Below are positions 50,704 to 59,227 of a stretch of 64,000 nucleotides of DNA, piece after piece. The notes under the pieces are model-generated. The model ran no database searches. It had not been told where the DNA came from and saw only the letters and a list, made by a program, of their open reading frames with translations. The translations under genes and the position numbers were made by a program. Position 1 is the stretch's first letter. Each line of letters starts with the position of its first letter. Source of the DNA: Alistipes sp. Its GTDB lineage: Bacteria; Bacteroidota; Bacteroidia; Bacteroidales; Rikenellaceae. Where the stretch lies: contig JAGBFA010000005.1 of assembly GCA_017936685.1 (NCBI GenBank), positions 1 to 64,000 of the forward strand. Direction: 5' to 3'.

Positions 50704-52173
50704 ATGAATCTGCCAATTGACACTCTCCTGCAAGGAGGGAAATATAGAATTGTGCGCTTTATCAGCAGCGGCGGTTTCGGCTGTACCTACGAAGCTATCC
50801 ATGTCAATATGGAGGAGCGTGTAGCTATCAAAGAGTTCTTCGTCAAGGACTTCTGCAATCGCGACGAGACCACGTCGCACGTCACCGTCGGCACGGTCTG
50901 CAAACGCGCTTTGGTCGACAAGCTGCGCCGTCAGTTTATTGACGAGGCTAAAGTTTTGTTTCGTATGAAACATCGCGGCATAGTTCACGTGTCGGACGTC
51001 TTCGAGGAGAACGGCACTGCCTACTACGTTATGGACTACGTCGACGGTCTTTCATTAGACGAGATTGTCAGGCGTTATGGGGCCATGCCCGAGCAGCGCG
51101 CTCTGCACTATATACGTCAGGTGGCCGACGCTCTGCGCTATGTGCACGAGCACAATTACTTGCATTTGAATATTAACCCAAGCAATATCATCATCGATGC
51201 GGATAACAATGCCATCTTGATCGACTTTGGAGACTCTAATTGGTACGACGAAGCCGATGTAGATCCCGAAGCTATGTATGATACTCCGGATTACACTCCT
51301 TTGGAACAGATTGGCAGTAATGTAAAGAATGTCCTGCCCGCCACGGATATATATGCTTTGGGAGCTACGCTCTATAAGTTGCTTACTGGCATCACGCCGC
51401 TGAGCGCGAATATGCTTGCCAGCGGCGAGGAGCTCGATCCGCTGCCGGAGACAATTTCCGCGCCTACTCGCCGTGCGATCTCGGCCGCTATGCAAATCAG
51501 GAAGAACGACCGTCCGCAGACGATTGCGGCTTTTCTTGCGCTGCTTGACACATCTGCTACATCTGCCGAAGAGTCGGATAAGACTGTTATAAATGACGAG
51601 GTGACGGTGTTGGCGGATAGTTTTATGTCGCAAGAAATGTACAATGGCCATGAATATGTCGACTTGGGTTTGAGCGTCAAGTGGGCGACATGCAATGTAG
51701 GTGCTTTGTTACCGTCGGACTACGGCGATTATTTCGCATGGGGCGAGGTTAAACCCAAGGAAGAGTACATAGAATCTAATAGGGAAAACTTATGGCAAAA
51801 TATAGGTGATGTCTCTGGCAATCCCAAATACGATGCTGCTCGCGCCAACTGGGGCGGATCATGGCGCATGCCTACGCAAGCGGAGATGCAGGAGCTTATA
51901 GACAAATGCACATGGATATGGACGAGTCAAGAGGGTCGTAATGGTTACAAGGTAACAAGCAAAATCAACAGCAACTCTATCTTTCTCCCTGCCGCCGGTT
52001 TGCGCGGGTCGTCGCTCTACGGCATAGGGGAGTTGGGAAACTATTGGAGTTCCACGCCCGACGAGAGCAATATTTATGGCGCGTACTACCTCTATTTTTT
52101 AAGAGGCGGCAGTTACTACCCGAGTTTGTACCTCCGCTACTACGGGTTTAGTGTCCGTCCTGTCTCGGAATAG
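50704..52173 (+). CDS. Pseudokinase with FISUMP domain (kinase 3)
   Basis: This 489-residue protein has a kinase fold at about 10-285 that is closely related to the neighbours, but the catalytic loop is broken: HLDIKPGNIM of the sister proteins reads HLNINPSNII, so the catalytic Asp and the following Lys are both Asn. The activation segment TPGYAPLEQ is TPDYTPLEQ. The ATP Lys (RVAIKEFF) and the DFG are kept. DKTVIND (about 292-298) replaces the ETVFDD motif. There is no membrane helix, unlike the FISUMP sisters. The single FISUMP domain (about 316-489) has a variable C-terminus. It is probably catalytically dead and regulatory or scaffolding. Confidence 0.9.
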   Translation: MNLPIDTLLQGGKYRIVRFISSGGFGCTYEAIHVNMEERVAIKEFFVKDFCNRDETTSHVTVGTVCKRALVDKLRRQFIDEAKVLFRMKHRGIVHVSDVFEENGTAYYVMDYVDGLSLDEIVRRYGAMPEQRALHYIRQVADALRYVHEHNYLHLNINPSNIIIDADNNAILIDFGDSNWYDEADVDPEAMYDTPDYTPLEQIGSNVKNVLPATDIYALGATLYKLLTGITPLSANMLASGEELDPLPETISAPTRRAISAAMQIRKNDRPQTIAAFLALLDTSATSAEESDKTVINDEVTVLADSFMSQEMYNGHEYVDLGLSVKWATCNVGALLPSDYGDYFAWGEVKPKEEYIESNRENLWQNIGDVSGNPKYDAARANWGGSWRMPTQAEMQELIDKCTWIWTSQEGRNGYKVTSKINSNSIFLPAAGLRGSSLYGIGELGNYWSSTPDESNIYGAYYLYFLRGGSYYPSLYLRYYGFSVRPVSE

Positions 52174-52216
52174 CAGCGCAACGCATTATTAGAAACAAGA
52201 TTTATTGTAAAACATT

Positions 52217-54220
52217 ATGACCCTACCGGTAGATACTCTCCTTCAAGGAGGGAAATATAGAATAGTCCGCTTTATCAGCAGCGGCGGCTTCGGCTGCACC
52301 TACGAAGCTATCCATGTCAATATGGAGGAGCGCGTGGCTATCAAGGAGTTCTTTGTCAAGGACTTCTGCAATCGCGACGAGACCACGGCACATATCACCG
52401 TGGGCACTGTCGGCAAGCGCGCTTTGGTCGACAAGCTGCGCCGCAAGTTCGCCGACGAGGCACGTGCTCTCTACAAACTCAAACACCCGGGCATCGTCCG
52501 CGTGTCTGACGTCTTCGAGGAGAACGGCACAGCCTACTACGTTATGGACTACGTCGACGGTCTTTCATTAGGCGAGATTGTCAAGCGCGACGGGGCTATG
52601 CCCGAGGTGCGTGCCGTGCGCTATATCCGTCAGGTTGCCGAAGCACTGCGCTATGTGCACGACCACAACCGCCTGCACCTTGACATCAAGCCCGGCAACA
52701 TCATGGTCGATTCGGACGACAATGCCATCTTGATCGACTTCGGAGCCTCGAAACAATACGACGAGGAGGCCGGCGAGAACACCTCTACTCTTATGGGCAA
52801 GACCCCGGGCTACGCCCCGTTGGAGCAGATGGGCAATAATGTGATGAAGTTCATGCCTGCTACCGATATTTACGCCCTCGGAGCCACGCTCTACAAACTG
52901 CTTACGGGTGTCACGCCCCTTAGCGCAAATGTGCTTGCCAGCGGCGAGGAGCTCGATCCGCTGCCGGAGACAATCTCGGAGCCTACCCGCCGTGCGATCT
53001 CGGCCGCTATGCAGATCAGGAAGAACGACCGTCCGCAGACCATCGATGCCTTTCTCTTGCTGCTCGATGCTGCGCCGTCGGGTGCAGCCGCGTCTGCCGC
53101 CGCATCTGATGAAACAGTCTTCGACGACGATGCAACCGTTGTCACGGCCTCGCAGCAAGCTCCGCATAAATCGACTCCGCAACCCGCACCGCAGGCTGCT
53201 GCCCAGTCCTATAAATCGGTCTTACAGCCCGAACCGAAACGGTCGTTCTTCGGCCGCCACAAGTGGCTGACAGCTACGGCCTGCATTGCTGTCTTTGCCG
53301 TCATAGGTTTTGTGATGGTACGCAGTATGAACGGTGACGGCGCAAAAAAACGTGCTTATGACGAGATAGTAGTTGCAGGTAGTGACGAGCAACGCAACGG
53401 AGCAAGTATAGAAGAGTCGTCTTGCTGTGAATCTGCTGCCGACGAGGAGTGTTACGGGGCCTGCGAAGAGTCTCCTTGCTGTGAGTCTGTCGTTGAAACA
53501 CCCCAACCCGAACCGACTGTCGTTTCGTCGCCGGTGGCTGCGTCATCGGAATCGGATCAAGTGTCACGAACTCCGCCTCCACCGTTGGAAACAGCTGCCG
53601 AATCGCGTTTGGCTGGAGAAGCTACGGCCGCAGAGTATGCGAAGCGGAGACTACAGGAGGAGGCCGCCAAATCGACAACCGGCACTATCGCCGGTCACGA
53701 CTGGGTGGATTTAGGCCTGAGTGTCAAGTGGGCGACATGCAATGTCGGAGCGTCGTCCCCGTCGGCTTACGGCAATTATTACGCGTGGGGCGAGACTGCT
53801 CCCAAAGCGGAGTATACCGAGGGAAGCAGTGCGGCCTACGATAAGAATCTCGGCGATATATCCGGCAACGCCTCTTACGATGCCGCCCGTGCCAACTGGG
53901 GCGGGTCGTGGCGCATGCCGTCGCAAGCCGAAATGCAGGAACTTGTCAATAAATGTACGTGGACATGGACTACACAGGGCGGCCATAACGGCTATATGGT
54001 GACAAGCAGAACCAACGGTAACTCTATCTTCCTCCCTGCCGCCGGCTGGCGTACCGGATCGTCGCTCAGCGATGCCGAGGATTACGGTATCTATTGGTGC
54101 TCTTCGCCTTACAAGAACAATACGCAGGACGCATACTACATCTACTTCGATAGCGGCAGCCACATCGTGCATGAAAGCTATCGCAGTATTGGACAGAGCG
54201 TCCGCCCTGTTTCGAGATAG
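52217..54220 (+). CDS. Membrane Ser/Thr kinase with FISUMP domain (kinase 4)
   Basis: This 667-residue protein has an intact kinase domain (about 10-285: SGGFGCTYEA, RVAIKEFF, HLDIKPGNIM, DFGAS, GKTPGYAPLEQ), the DETVFDDDATV motif with T300, a linker, a membrane helix (about 352-371), a region rich in Cys, Glu and Pro (about 390-480) and a FISUMP domain (about 493-667). The DNA of the first 280 codons is nearly identical to that of the kinase at 63114. The variable last third of the FISUMP domain differs from all other copies. The Cys pairs (ESSCCES, EESPCCES) could form disulphides outside the cell. Confidence 0.95.
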   Translation: MTLPVDTLLQGGKYRIVRFISSGGFGCTYEAIHVNMEERVAIKEFFVKDFCNRDETTAHITVGTVGKRALVDKLRRKFADEARALYKLKHPGIVRVSDVFEENGTAYYVMDYVDGLSLGEIVKRDGAMPEVRAVRYIRQVAEALRYVHDHNRLHLDIKPGNIMVDSDDNAILIDFGASKQYDEEAGENTSTLMGKTPGYAPLEQMGNNVMKFMPATDIYALGATLYKLLTGVTPLSANVLASGEELDPLPETISEPTRRAISAAMQIRKNDRPQTIDAFLLLLDAAPSGAAASAAASDETVFDDDATVVTASQQAPHKSTPQPAPQAAAQSYKSVLQPEPKRSFFGRHKWLTATACIAVFAVIGFVMVRSMNGDGAKKRAYDEIVVAGSDEQRNGASIEESSCCESAADEECYGACEESPCCESVVETPQPEPTVVSSPVAASSESDQVSRTPPPPLETAAESRLAGEATAAEYAKRRLQEEAAKSTTGTIAGHDWVDLGLSVKWATCNVGASSPSAYGNYYAWGETAPKAEYTEGSSAAYDKNLGDISGNASYDAARANWGGSWRMPSQAEMQELVNKCTWTWTTQGGHNGYMVTSRTNGNSIFLPAAGWRTGSSLSDAEDYGIYWCSSPYKNNTQDAYYIYFDSGSHIVHESYRSIGQSVRPVSR

Positions 54221-54310
54221 CTGTGCAGCGCATTCGGCGGGCGTGATTATATGCCGATTTTGCGATTTCGTGTAGTAATCCCGAGGGTTCGTACACTATG
54301 AGCGGAAATG

Positions 54311-54342
54311 CTTGCTGAGCGAGGAGATCGAATATATTTTTG
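54311..54342 (+). promoter_or_regulatory. Internal promoter before acidic protein 1
   Basis: CTTG (54311-54314) and TATTTTTG (54335-54342), spaced by 20 bases, lie 35 bases before the ATG at 54377. The same arrangement is found at 59155-59186. Confidence 0.65.
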
Positions 54343-54376
54343 TATTGGTTAATAACAAATTAAAACACTTATAACT

Positions 54377-55120
54377 ATGAAAAAGGAGAACGAAGCAAAT
54401 GTGAAATCGGGTGTCGTGACGGGCGTAAGCTCGGCTTTGGGTGCGACCGCAGGTATCGTCGCCGGCAGTGCGCTGGCCAACGAAGCGAATGCCGCAGAGA
54501 CGGAGGAGGATATCGTCGCGGAGGAGCAGGCCGCAGATGAAGAGCGTAATAATGCGCAACAGCCGGCAGCCCATACATCGGCACATACGCAGCCAGCGGC
54601 AGGTGCTGAACCTGCCGCCGAGCCTGCTCCCGATCCTATTCCCGAGCCGGAACCGCAGCCCGCTCCTGACACGGAACCCGAACCAGAACCTACGGACGAT
54701 CCCGAACCGGTCGTCGATCCTGATTCCGAACTCGAGTCGGAAATCATTTTCGAGCCGGAATCCGAATCTGTTGCTGTTACAGAACCCGAAGTTGTGGTGC
54801 TCGATCATGATGTCGTGACCGACGAGATGGGCAACATGGCCGATGTGGCCGTGCTGAGCATCGGCGGGCAGGAGACGATCGTTGCCGATGTCGACATGGA
54901 CGGCATGGCCGATGTGGTGGCGGCCGATCTCAACAACAACGGCATGCTCGACAACGGCGAGGCACTCGATGTCACGGGCGAGGGCATAATGATGGCATCG
55001 TTCCAGCCCGACCCTGCTGTTGCCGCCGAACCCGATCCGACGCTTGCGTCCGACGATCCTCTGCTTGCCCAAAACGGCGACTATGTCAACGATGCCGATG
55101 TGACGGATTATATGGCTTAA
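54377..55120 (+). CDS. Acidic membrane protein with EF-hand-like loop (1)
   Basis: This 247-residue, strongly acidic protein has a Gly/Ala-rich helix at about 12-34 (GVVTGVSSALGATAGIVAGS) that could insert in a membrane. A Pro-Glu repeat region follows (about 80-115, PEPEPQPAPDTEPEPEP). The C-terminal domain (about 155-210) has two Asp/Asn-rich loops (DVDMDGMADV, DLNNNGMLDNGEALDV) like EF-hand or dockerin calcium sites. It is transcribed from its own promoter after kinase 4. A paralogue at 59228 has the same C-terminal plan. No family was recognised; calcium binding is inferred. Confidence 0.75.
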   Translation: MKKENEANVKSGVVTGVSSALGATAGIVAGSALANEANAAETEEDIVAEEQAADEERNNAQQPAAHTSAHTQPAAGAEPAAEPAPDPIPEPEPQPAPDTEPEPEPTDDPEPVVDPDSELESEIIFEPESESVAVTEPEVVVLDHDVVTDEMGNMADVAVLSIGGQETIVADVDMDGMADVVAADLNNNGMLDNGEALDVTGEGIMMASFQPDPAVAAEPDPTLASDDPLLAQNGDYVNDADVTDYMA

Positions 55121-55137
55121 TGTGCGATTAAAACAGT

Positions 55138-56196
55138 ATGAAGACTATGAAAAAACTTTTGATATCGGCTCTGCTGCTGGCCGCTGCCGGCTCTGCGCAG
55201 GCACACGATTTCGTGGTGACCCTCGACGGGCAGAAGGTCTATTTCAATATCACCGACCCACGCGCATGCACGGCCGAGGTGACCTACAACGGCCGCATAG
55301 CCGATCATCGTCCGACCGACTTCGAGGGCGAGCTTAACATTCCGGCCAAGGTGCGCCACGACAACAAGGTGTACACCGTGACGGGCATCGGGGCAAAGGC
55401 TTTCAGCGGTGCCGAGCGTCTGACGGGCATCACAATGCCGGCCGGCATAAAGTCGATAGGCGACTTTGCCTTCGAGGGGTGCTCGTCGCTTTCGAAGATC
55501 ATCTTTCCGGGCAATGTCGTGAAGTTCGGCCAGGGAGTGTTCTTCAAGTGCGACAAGATACGCGACGTGTCGCTGGGCAGCGACTGGCGCGAGGTCGACC
55601 TCAAAATATTCCGTTGGAGCGACAGCCTGAGAGTCGTTACCGTGCCGGCCAAGATCGGGCAGATACGCAATATGAAGTCGTTGAAGCATTTGGAGTCGAT
55701 ACACGTCGATGTCAACAACGATCGTTTTTCGACCGCCGACGGTCTGCTCTACAACAAGAGCGGCGAGGTGCTGTACGGCTGTCCGCGAGGCCGCAGCGGC
55801 GCGATACGTGTTGCCGAGGGCACGCGCCGCATTACCGCGGGAGCATTGATCGACTGCCGGCAGCTTACGCTCGTCGACCTGCCGCAGACGCTCGAAGCGT
55901 TGCCGTTTCGCGAGTTCTGCCGCATGAACGGCCTGCAAACCGTCGTGTTCCGCGGCTCAGTGCCTGTAATGACGGCATCGTGCGACGGCCGGCAGGTGCT
56001 GCTGTTGCAGGTGGCTGCCGCCGATGTGAAGATTGTCGTGAATAAAGCTGCCGTCAAGGCCTTTAAAGCAGCCTTGGCACAGCAGACGGGCGACTATACC
56101 GAACCGGGCGGCACGCTTCCTTTCCATGTCGAGCGCAGCCAGATGCCCGATGTGAAAAACATCGTCGGAGTGAAGAGTTTTAAAGTATACGAATAA
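55138..56196 (+). CDS. Secreted BspA-type leucine-rich repeat protein
   Basis: This 352-residue protein has a signal peptide (to about AAGSAQA) and LRR_5-type repeats: VTGIGAKAFSGAERLTGITM, then IKSIGDFAFEGCSSLSKIIF, and further degenerate units (GALIDCRQLTLVDLP). BspA-like proteins bind host matrix or other proteins. It has no lipobox and no C-terminal sorting signal that I recognise. It sits within the signalling array, 17 bases after the acidic protein gene, suggesting a secreted product of the same module. Length is short for the family. Confidence 0.85.
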   Translation: MKTMKKLLISALLLAAAGSAQAHDFVVTLDGQKVYFNITDPRACTAEVTYNGRIADHRPTDFEGELNIPAKVRHDNKVYTVTGIGAKAFSGAERLTGITMPAGIKSIGDFAFEGCSSLSKIIFPGNVVKFGQGVFFKCDKIRDVSLGSDWREVDLKIFRWSDSLRVVTVPAKIGQIRNMKSLKHLESIHVDVNNDRFSTADGLLYNKSGEVLYGCPRGRSGAIRVAEGTRRITAGALIDCRQLTLVDLPQTLEALPFREFCRMNGLQTVVFRGSVPVMTASCDGRQVLLLQVAAADVKIVVNKAAVKAFKAALAQQTGDYTEPGGTLPFHVERSQMPDVKNIVGVKSFKVYE

Positions 56197-56209
56197 AACG
56201 ATTGCGATC

Positions 56210-56584
56210 ATGAAAATACGTAACGTGGCCGTTGCCGCAGGCCTTATGGCGGCATTTATCCCTGCCTTGGCGCAGAATCCCGAGGGCGTTGCCAATACGC
56301 AGGTGCTCGGACAGGCTACTGTCGATGCCGTGAAGCTCAAAGAACTGAATCTGCGCCGCGAGTCGCTGCAAAAGCGTATCGAGACCGAGGACGCCAAGCG
56401 CAACCGCCATATCGACGGCGTGTCGGTGCAGGTGCAGGAGGCTGCCGACGACAGGCAGGACTCGCTGTGCCTGGCTCTGCGCTCGCAGTTGGTCGATGTG
56501 GAGCTGGAGCTGCGCGAGCTGTCGGCCGACGATTCGCGTCCGGCCATCGTTGATAGGGTAGGACAGATCGGCCGGCAGTTGTAA
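56210..56584 (+). CDS. Periplasmic coiled-coil protein, unknown
   Basis: This 124-residue protein has a signal peptide (ending FIPALAQ) and a charged helix with heptad-like spacing (AVKLKELNLRRESLQKRIET; then CLALRSQLVDVELELREL). No family was recognised. It lies 13 bases after the BspA-like gene and 34 bases before kinase 5, probably in one transcript. Its place suggests a structural or adaptor role in the periplasm for the receptor-type kinases, but that is speculation. Confidence 0.7.
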   Translation: MKIRNVAVAAGLMAAFIPALAQNPEGVANTQVLGQATVDAVKLKELNLRRESLQKRIETEDAKRNRHIDGVSVQVQEAADDRQDSLCLALRSQLVDVELELRELSADDSRPAIVDRVGQIGRQL

Positions 56585-56617
56585 ATTATTATTCGTACCT
56601 GCTAACCCTCACAAGTT

Positions 56618-59071
56618 ATGACCCTACCGGTAGATACTCTCCTTCAAGGAGGGAAATACAGAATAGTCCGATTTATCAGTAGCGGCGGTTTCGGCTGCAC
56701 CTACGAAGCCGAGCATGTGATGCTTGAAAAACGTGTGGCCATCAAGGAGTTCTTCGTCAAGGACTTTTGCAATCGCGACCAGACCACGTCGCATGTCTCC
56801 GTGGGCACCGTCAGCAAACGCGCCTTAGTCGACAAGTTGCGCTGCAAGTTTGCCGACGAGGCCAAAGCCTTGTGCAAACTCAAACACCCGGGCATAGTCC
56901 GCGTGTCGGACGTATTCGAGGAGAACGGCACGGCCTACTACGTTATGGACTACGTCGACGGCCTTTCGCTCGGCGAGATGGTCAATCGCGGCGGAGCCAT
57001 GCCCGAGGCGCGCGCCGTGCGCTATATCCGTCAGGTGGCCGAAGCACTGCGCTATGTGCACGACCACAACCGCCTGCACCTTGACATCAAGCCCGGCAAT
57101 ATCATGATTGATTCGGACGACAATGCCATCTTGATCGACTTCGGGGCCTCGAAGCAGTACGACGAAGAGGCTGGCGAGAACACCTCTACTCTTATGGGCA
57201 AGACCCCGGGTTATGCGCCGTTGGAGCAGATGGGCAACGACGTTGTCAAGTTCCTGCCTGCCACGGATATTTATGCTCTCGGTGCTACGCTCTATAAACT
57301 GCTTACGGGGATCACGCCGCCAAGTGCCAATCTGCTGGCCAACGGTGAGCAACTCGCACCGCTTCCGGAGACAGTCTCGGCTGCGACACGTAACGCCATA
57401 GCCGCTGCGATGGATATCAAGAGTCGCCGTCCTCAGACCATTGATGCTTTTCTTGCGCTGCTTGATGCTGCGCCGCAAGAGGCCGCCGTTGTACCGGCTG
57501 TCGATCCGGAAAAGACGGCTTTCGATCATGATCGGATTGCGACAGCCATATCTGCTCAATCCGCTGGCTGGCCGAACAAGCCGCAGAATGCTGGGACGAA
57601 GCCTACGCAGCGCAAGTCGTTTCGGAGTCGCCATAGAGGGTTGATCATAGCCGTATGCGTTGCTGTATTTGTTGTCGCCGGTTTTATAATGTTTCGCACT
57701 ATGGGCGGCGGCAGCGGAAAACGGCCGTCTGTTGCGACAGAGTTTGCCGATAAGGTTTCGAACGATACATTGGCGGTTGCTTATATGCCGGATAGTATGC
57801 CGCCGGAACAGCAGCTGCATGAAACGGAGCTTGCCGCTCAGCAGCGGTGTGGGGCTGAGGAGAAGCGCAAACGCGAGGAAACTGCGCAAAAGCAGCGCGA
57901 AGAGGAGGCCGCCGCACAGCAAGCTGCCGACTTTAAACCGACAGGTACGCATTACGGGCACGACTATGTCGACTTGGGGTTGAGCGTCAAGTGGGCGACA
58001 TGCAATGTTGGAGCCTCGTCGCCGTCTGCCTATGGTAATTACTATGCGTGGGGTGAGACTACAACGAAATCCACCTATGTGGATAGCAAAACCGACGGTA
58101 AGGACATCGGTGACATTGCGGGTAATCCATCTTACGATGCTGCCCGTGCCAACTGGGGCGGATCATGGCGTATGCCAACAGAAGCGGAGATGCAGGAGCT
58201 TGTCAATAAATGCACCTGGACATGGACTACACAGGGCGGTCATAATGGCTACAAGGTGACAAGCAAGACCAATGGCAATTCTATCTTCCTTCCGGCTGCC
58301 GGTTTTCGTAACAGGTCGTCGCTCTATTCCGCCGGAATTGAAGCCGAATATTGGAGTTCTACGCCCAACGGGAGTGATATGCGGGACGCGCACGATTTCC
58401 GATTCCACAGTGTCGGCTACGGCATAGCTTGGTGCGGCCGCCACGTCGGGCAAAGCGTCCGGCCTGTATTTGGAGTCGATCCGGTGAATAATACTGCTTC
58501 GACAGCCGCCCCCGAACCCAAGCCTACGACTGGTACAATCGCGGGTCATGACTATGTCGACTTGGGGTTGAGCGTCAAGTGGGCTACATGCAATGTTGGA
58601 GCCTCGTCGCCGTCAGCCTACGGCAATTACTACGCATGGGGTGAGACGACTACTAAGTCGGAGTACACGTCTGCTAATTGCAAAACATGGGAGAAAAGCA
58701 TCGGTGACATTGCTGGTAATCCCGCTTACGATGCCGCTCGTGCCAACTGGGGCGGATCGTGGCGCATGCCGACAAAAGCAGAGATGAAAGAATTGATCAA
58801 TAAGTGCACCTGGACATGGACGAGTCAGGGCGGTCATAACGGCTACAAGGTGACCAGTAAAACCAATGGCAACTCTATCTTCCTCCCTGCTGCCGGTTGG
58901 CGCGGCAGGTTGTCGCTCTACTACGCCGGAGAGCGCGGGTACTATTGGAGTTCCTCGCCCTACGAGAGCAGTACGCAGCGCGCGTACGGCCCCGACTTCG
59001 ACAGCGGCTATTGCGGCACGGACTGGTACTACCGCTACGACGGGCAAAGTGTCCGGCCTGTCTCAGAATAG
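56618..59071 (+). CDS. Membrane Ser/Thr kinase with two FISUMP domains (kinase 5)
   Basis: This 817-residue protein has an intact kinase domain (about 10-285; HLDIKPGNIM, DFGAS, GKTPGYAPLEQ), a diverged docking motif EKTAFDHD with T300, a membrane helix (about 341-359), a charged Gln/Glu stretch (KQREEEAAAQQAA) and two FISUMP domains (about 447-625 and 643-817). Comparing the two copies in this one gene, the first two thirds differ almost only at synonymous sites. The last 55-60 codons differ at scattered codons, mostly in codon positions 1 and 2. The gene begins with the same first 14 codons as kinases 4 and 6. Confidence 0.95.
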   Translation: MTLPVDTLLQGGKYRIVRFISSGGFGCTYEAEHVMLEKRVAIKEFFVKDFCNRDQTTSHVSVGTVSKRALVDKLRCKFADEAKALCKLKHPGIVRVSDVFEENGTAYYVMDYVDGLSLGEMVNRGGAMPEARAVRYIRQVAEALRYVHDHNRLHLDIKPGNIMIDSDDNAILIDFGASKQYDEEAGENTSTLMGKTPGYAPLEQMGNDVVKFLPATDIYALGATLYKLLTGITPPSANLLANGEQLAPLPETVSAATRNAIAAAMDIKSRRPQTIDAFLALLDAAPQEAAVVPAVDPEKTAFDHDRIATAISAQSAGWPNKPQNAGTKPTQRKSFRSRHRGLIIAVCVAVFVVAGFIMFRTMGGGSGKRPSVATEFADKVSNDTLAVAYMPDSMPPEQQLHETELAAQQRCGAEEKRKREETAQKQREEEAAAQQAADFKPTGTHYGHDYVDLGLSVKWATCNVGASSPSAYGNYYAWGETTTKSTYVDSKTDGKDIGDIAGNPSYDAARANWGGSWRMPTEAEMQELVNKCTWTWTTQGGHNGYKVTSKTNGNSIFLPAAGFRNRSSLYSAGIEAEYWSSTPNGSDMRDAHDFRFHSVGYGIAWCGRHVGQSVRPVFGVDPVNNTASTAAPEPKPTTGTIAGHDYVDLGLSVKWATCNVGASSPSAYGNYYAWGETTTKSEYTSANCKTWEKSIGDIAGNPAYDAARANWGGSWRMPTKAEMKELINKCTWTWTSQGGHNGYKVTSKTNGNSIFLPAAGWRGRLSLYYAGERGYYWSSSPYESSTQRAYGPDFDSGYCGTDWYYRYDGQSVRPVSE

Positions 59072-59154
59072 CAGCGCATTCGGCAGTTGGGCATAGGTCG
59101 TTTACACGATTTTGTGTAATAATCCCGCCATTTGGTACACTATGGCCGGAAATG

Positions 59155-59186
59155 CTTGCAAGGGGCGGCGCGCGATTATATTTTTG
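59155..59186 (+). promoter_or_regulatory. Internal promoter before acidic protein 2
   Basis: CTTG (59155-59158) and TATTTTTG (59179-59186), spaced by 20 bases, lie 42 bases before the ATG at 59228. Flanking DNA is similar to the spacer at 54230-54345, including ACACTATG and GGAAATGCTTGC. Confidence 0.65.
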
Positions 59187-59227
59187 TGTAGAAAGAAGAT
59201 TGATAAACAATTAAAATTTATAAGATT

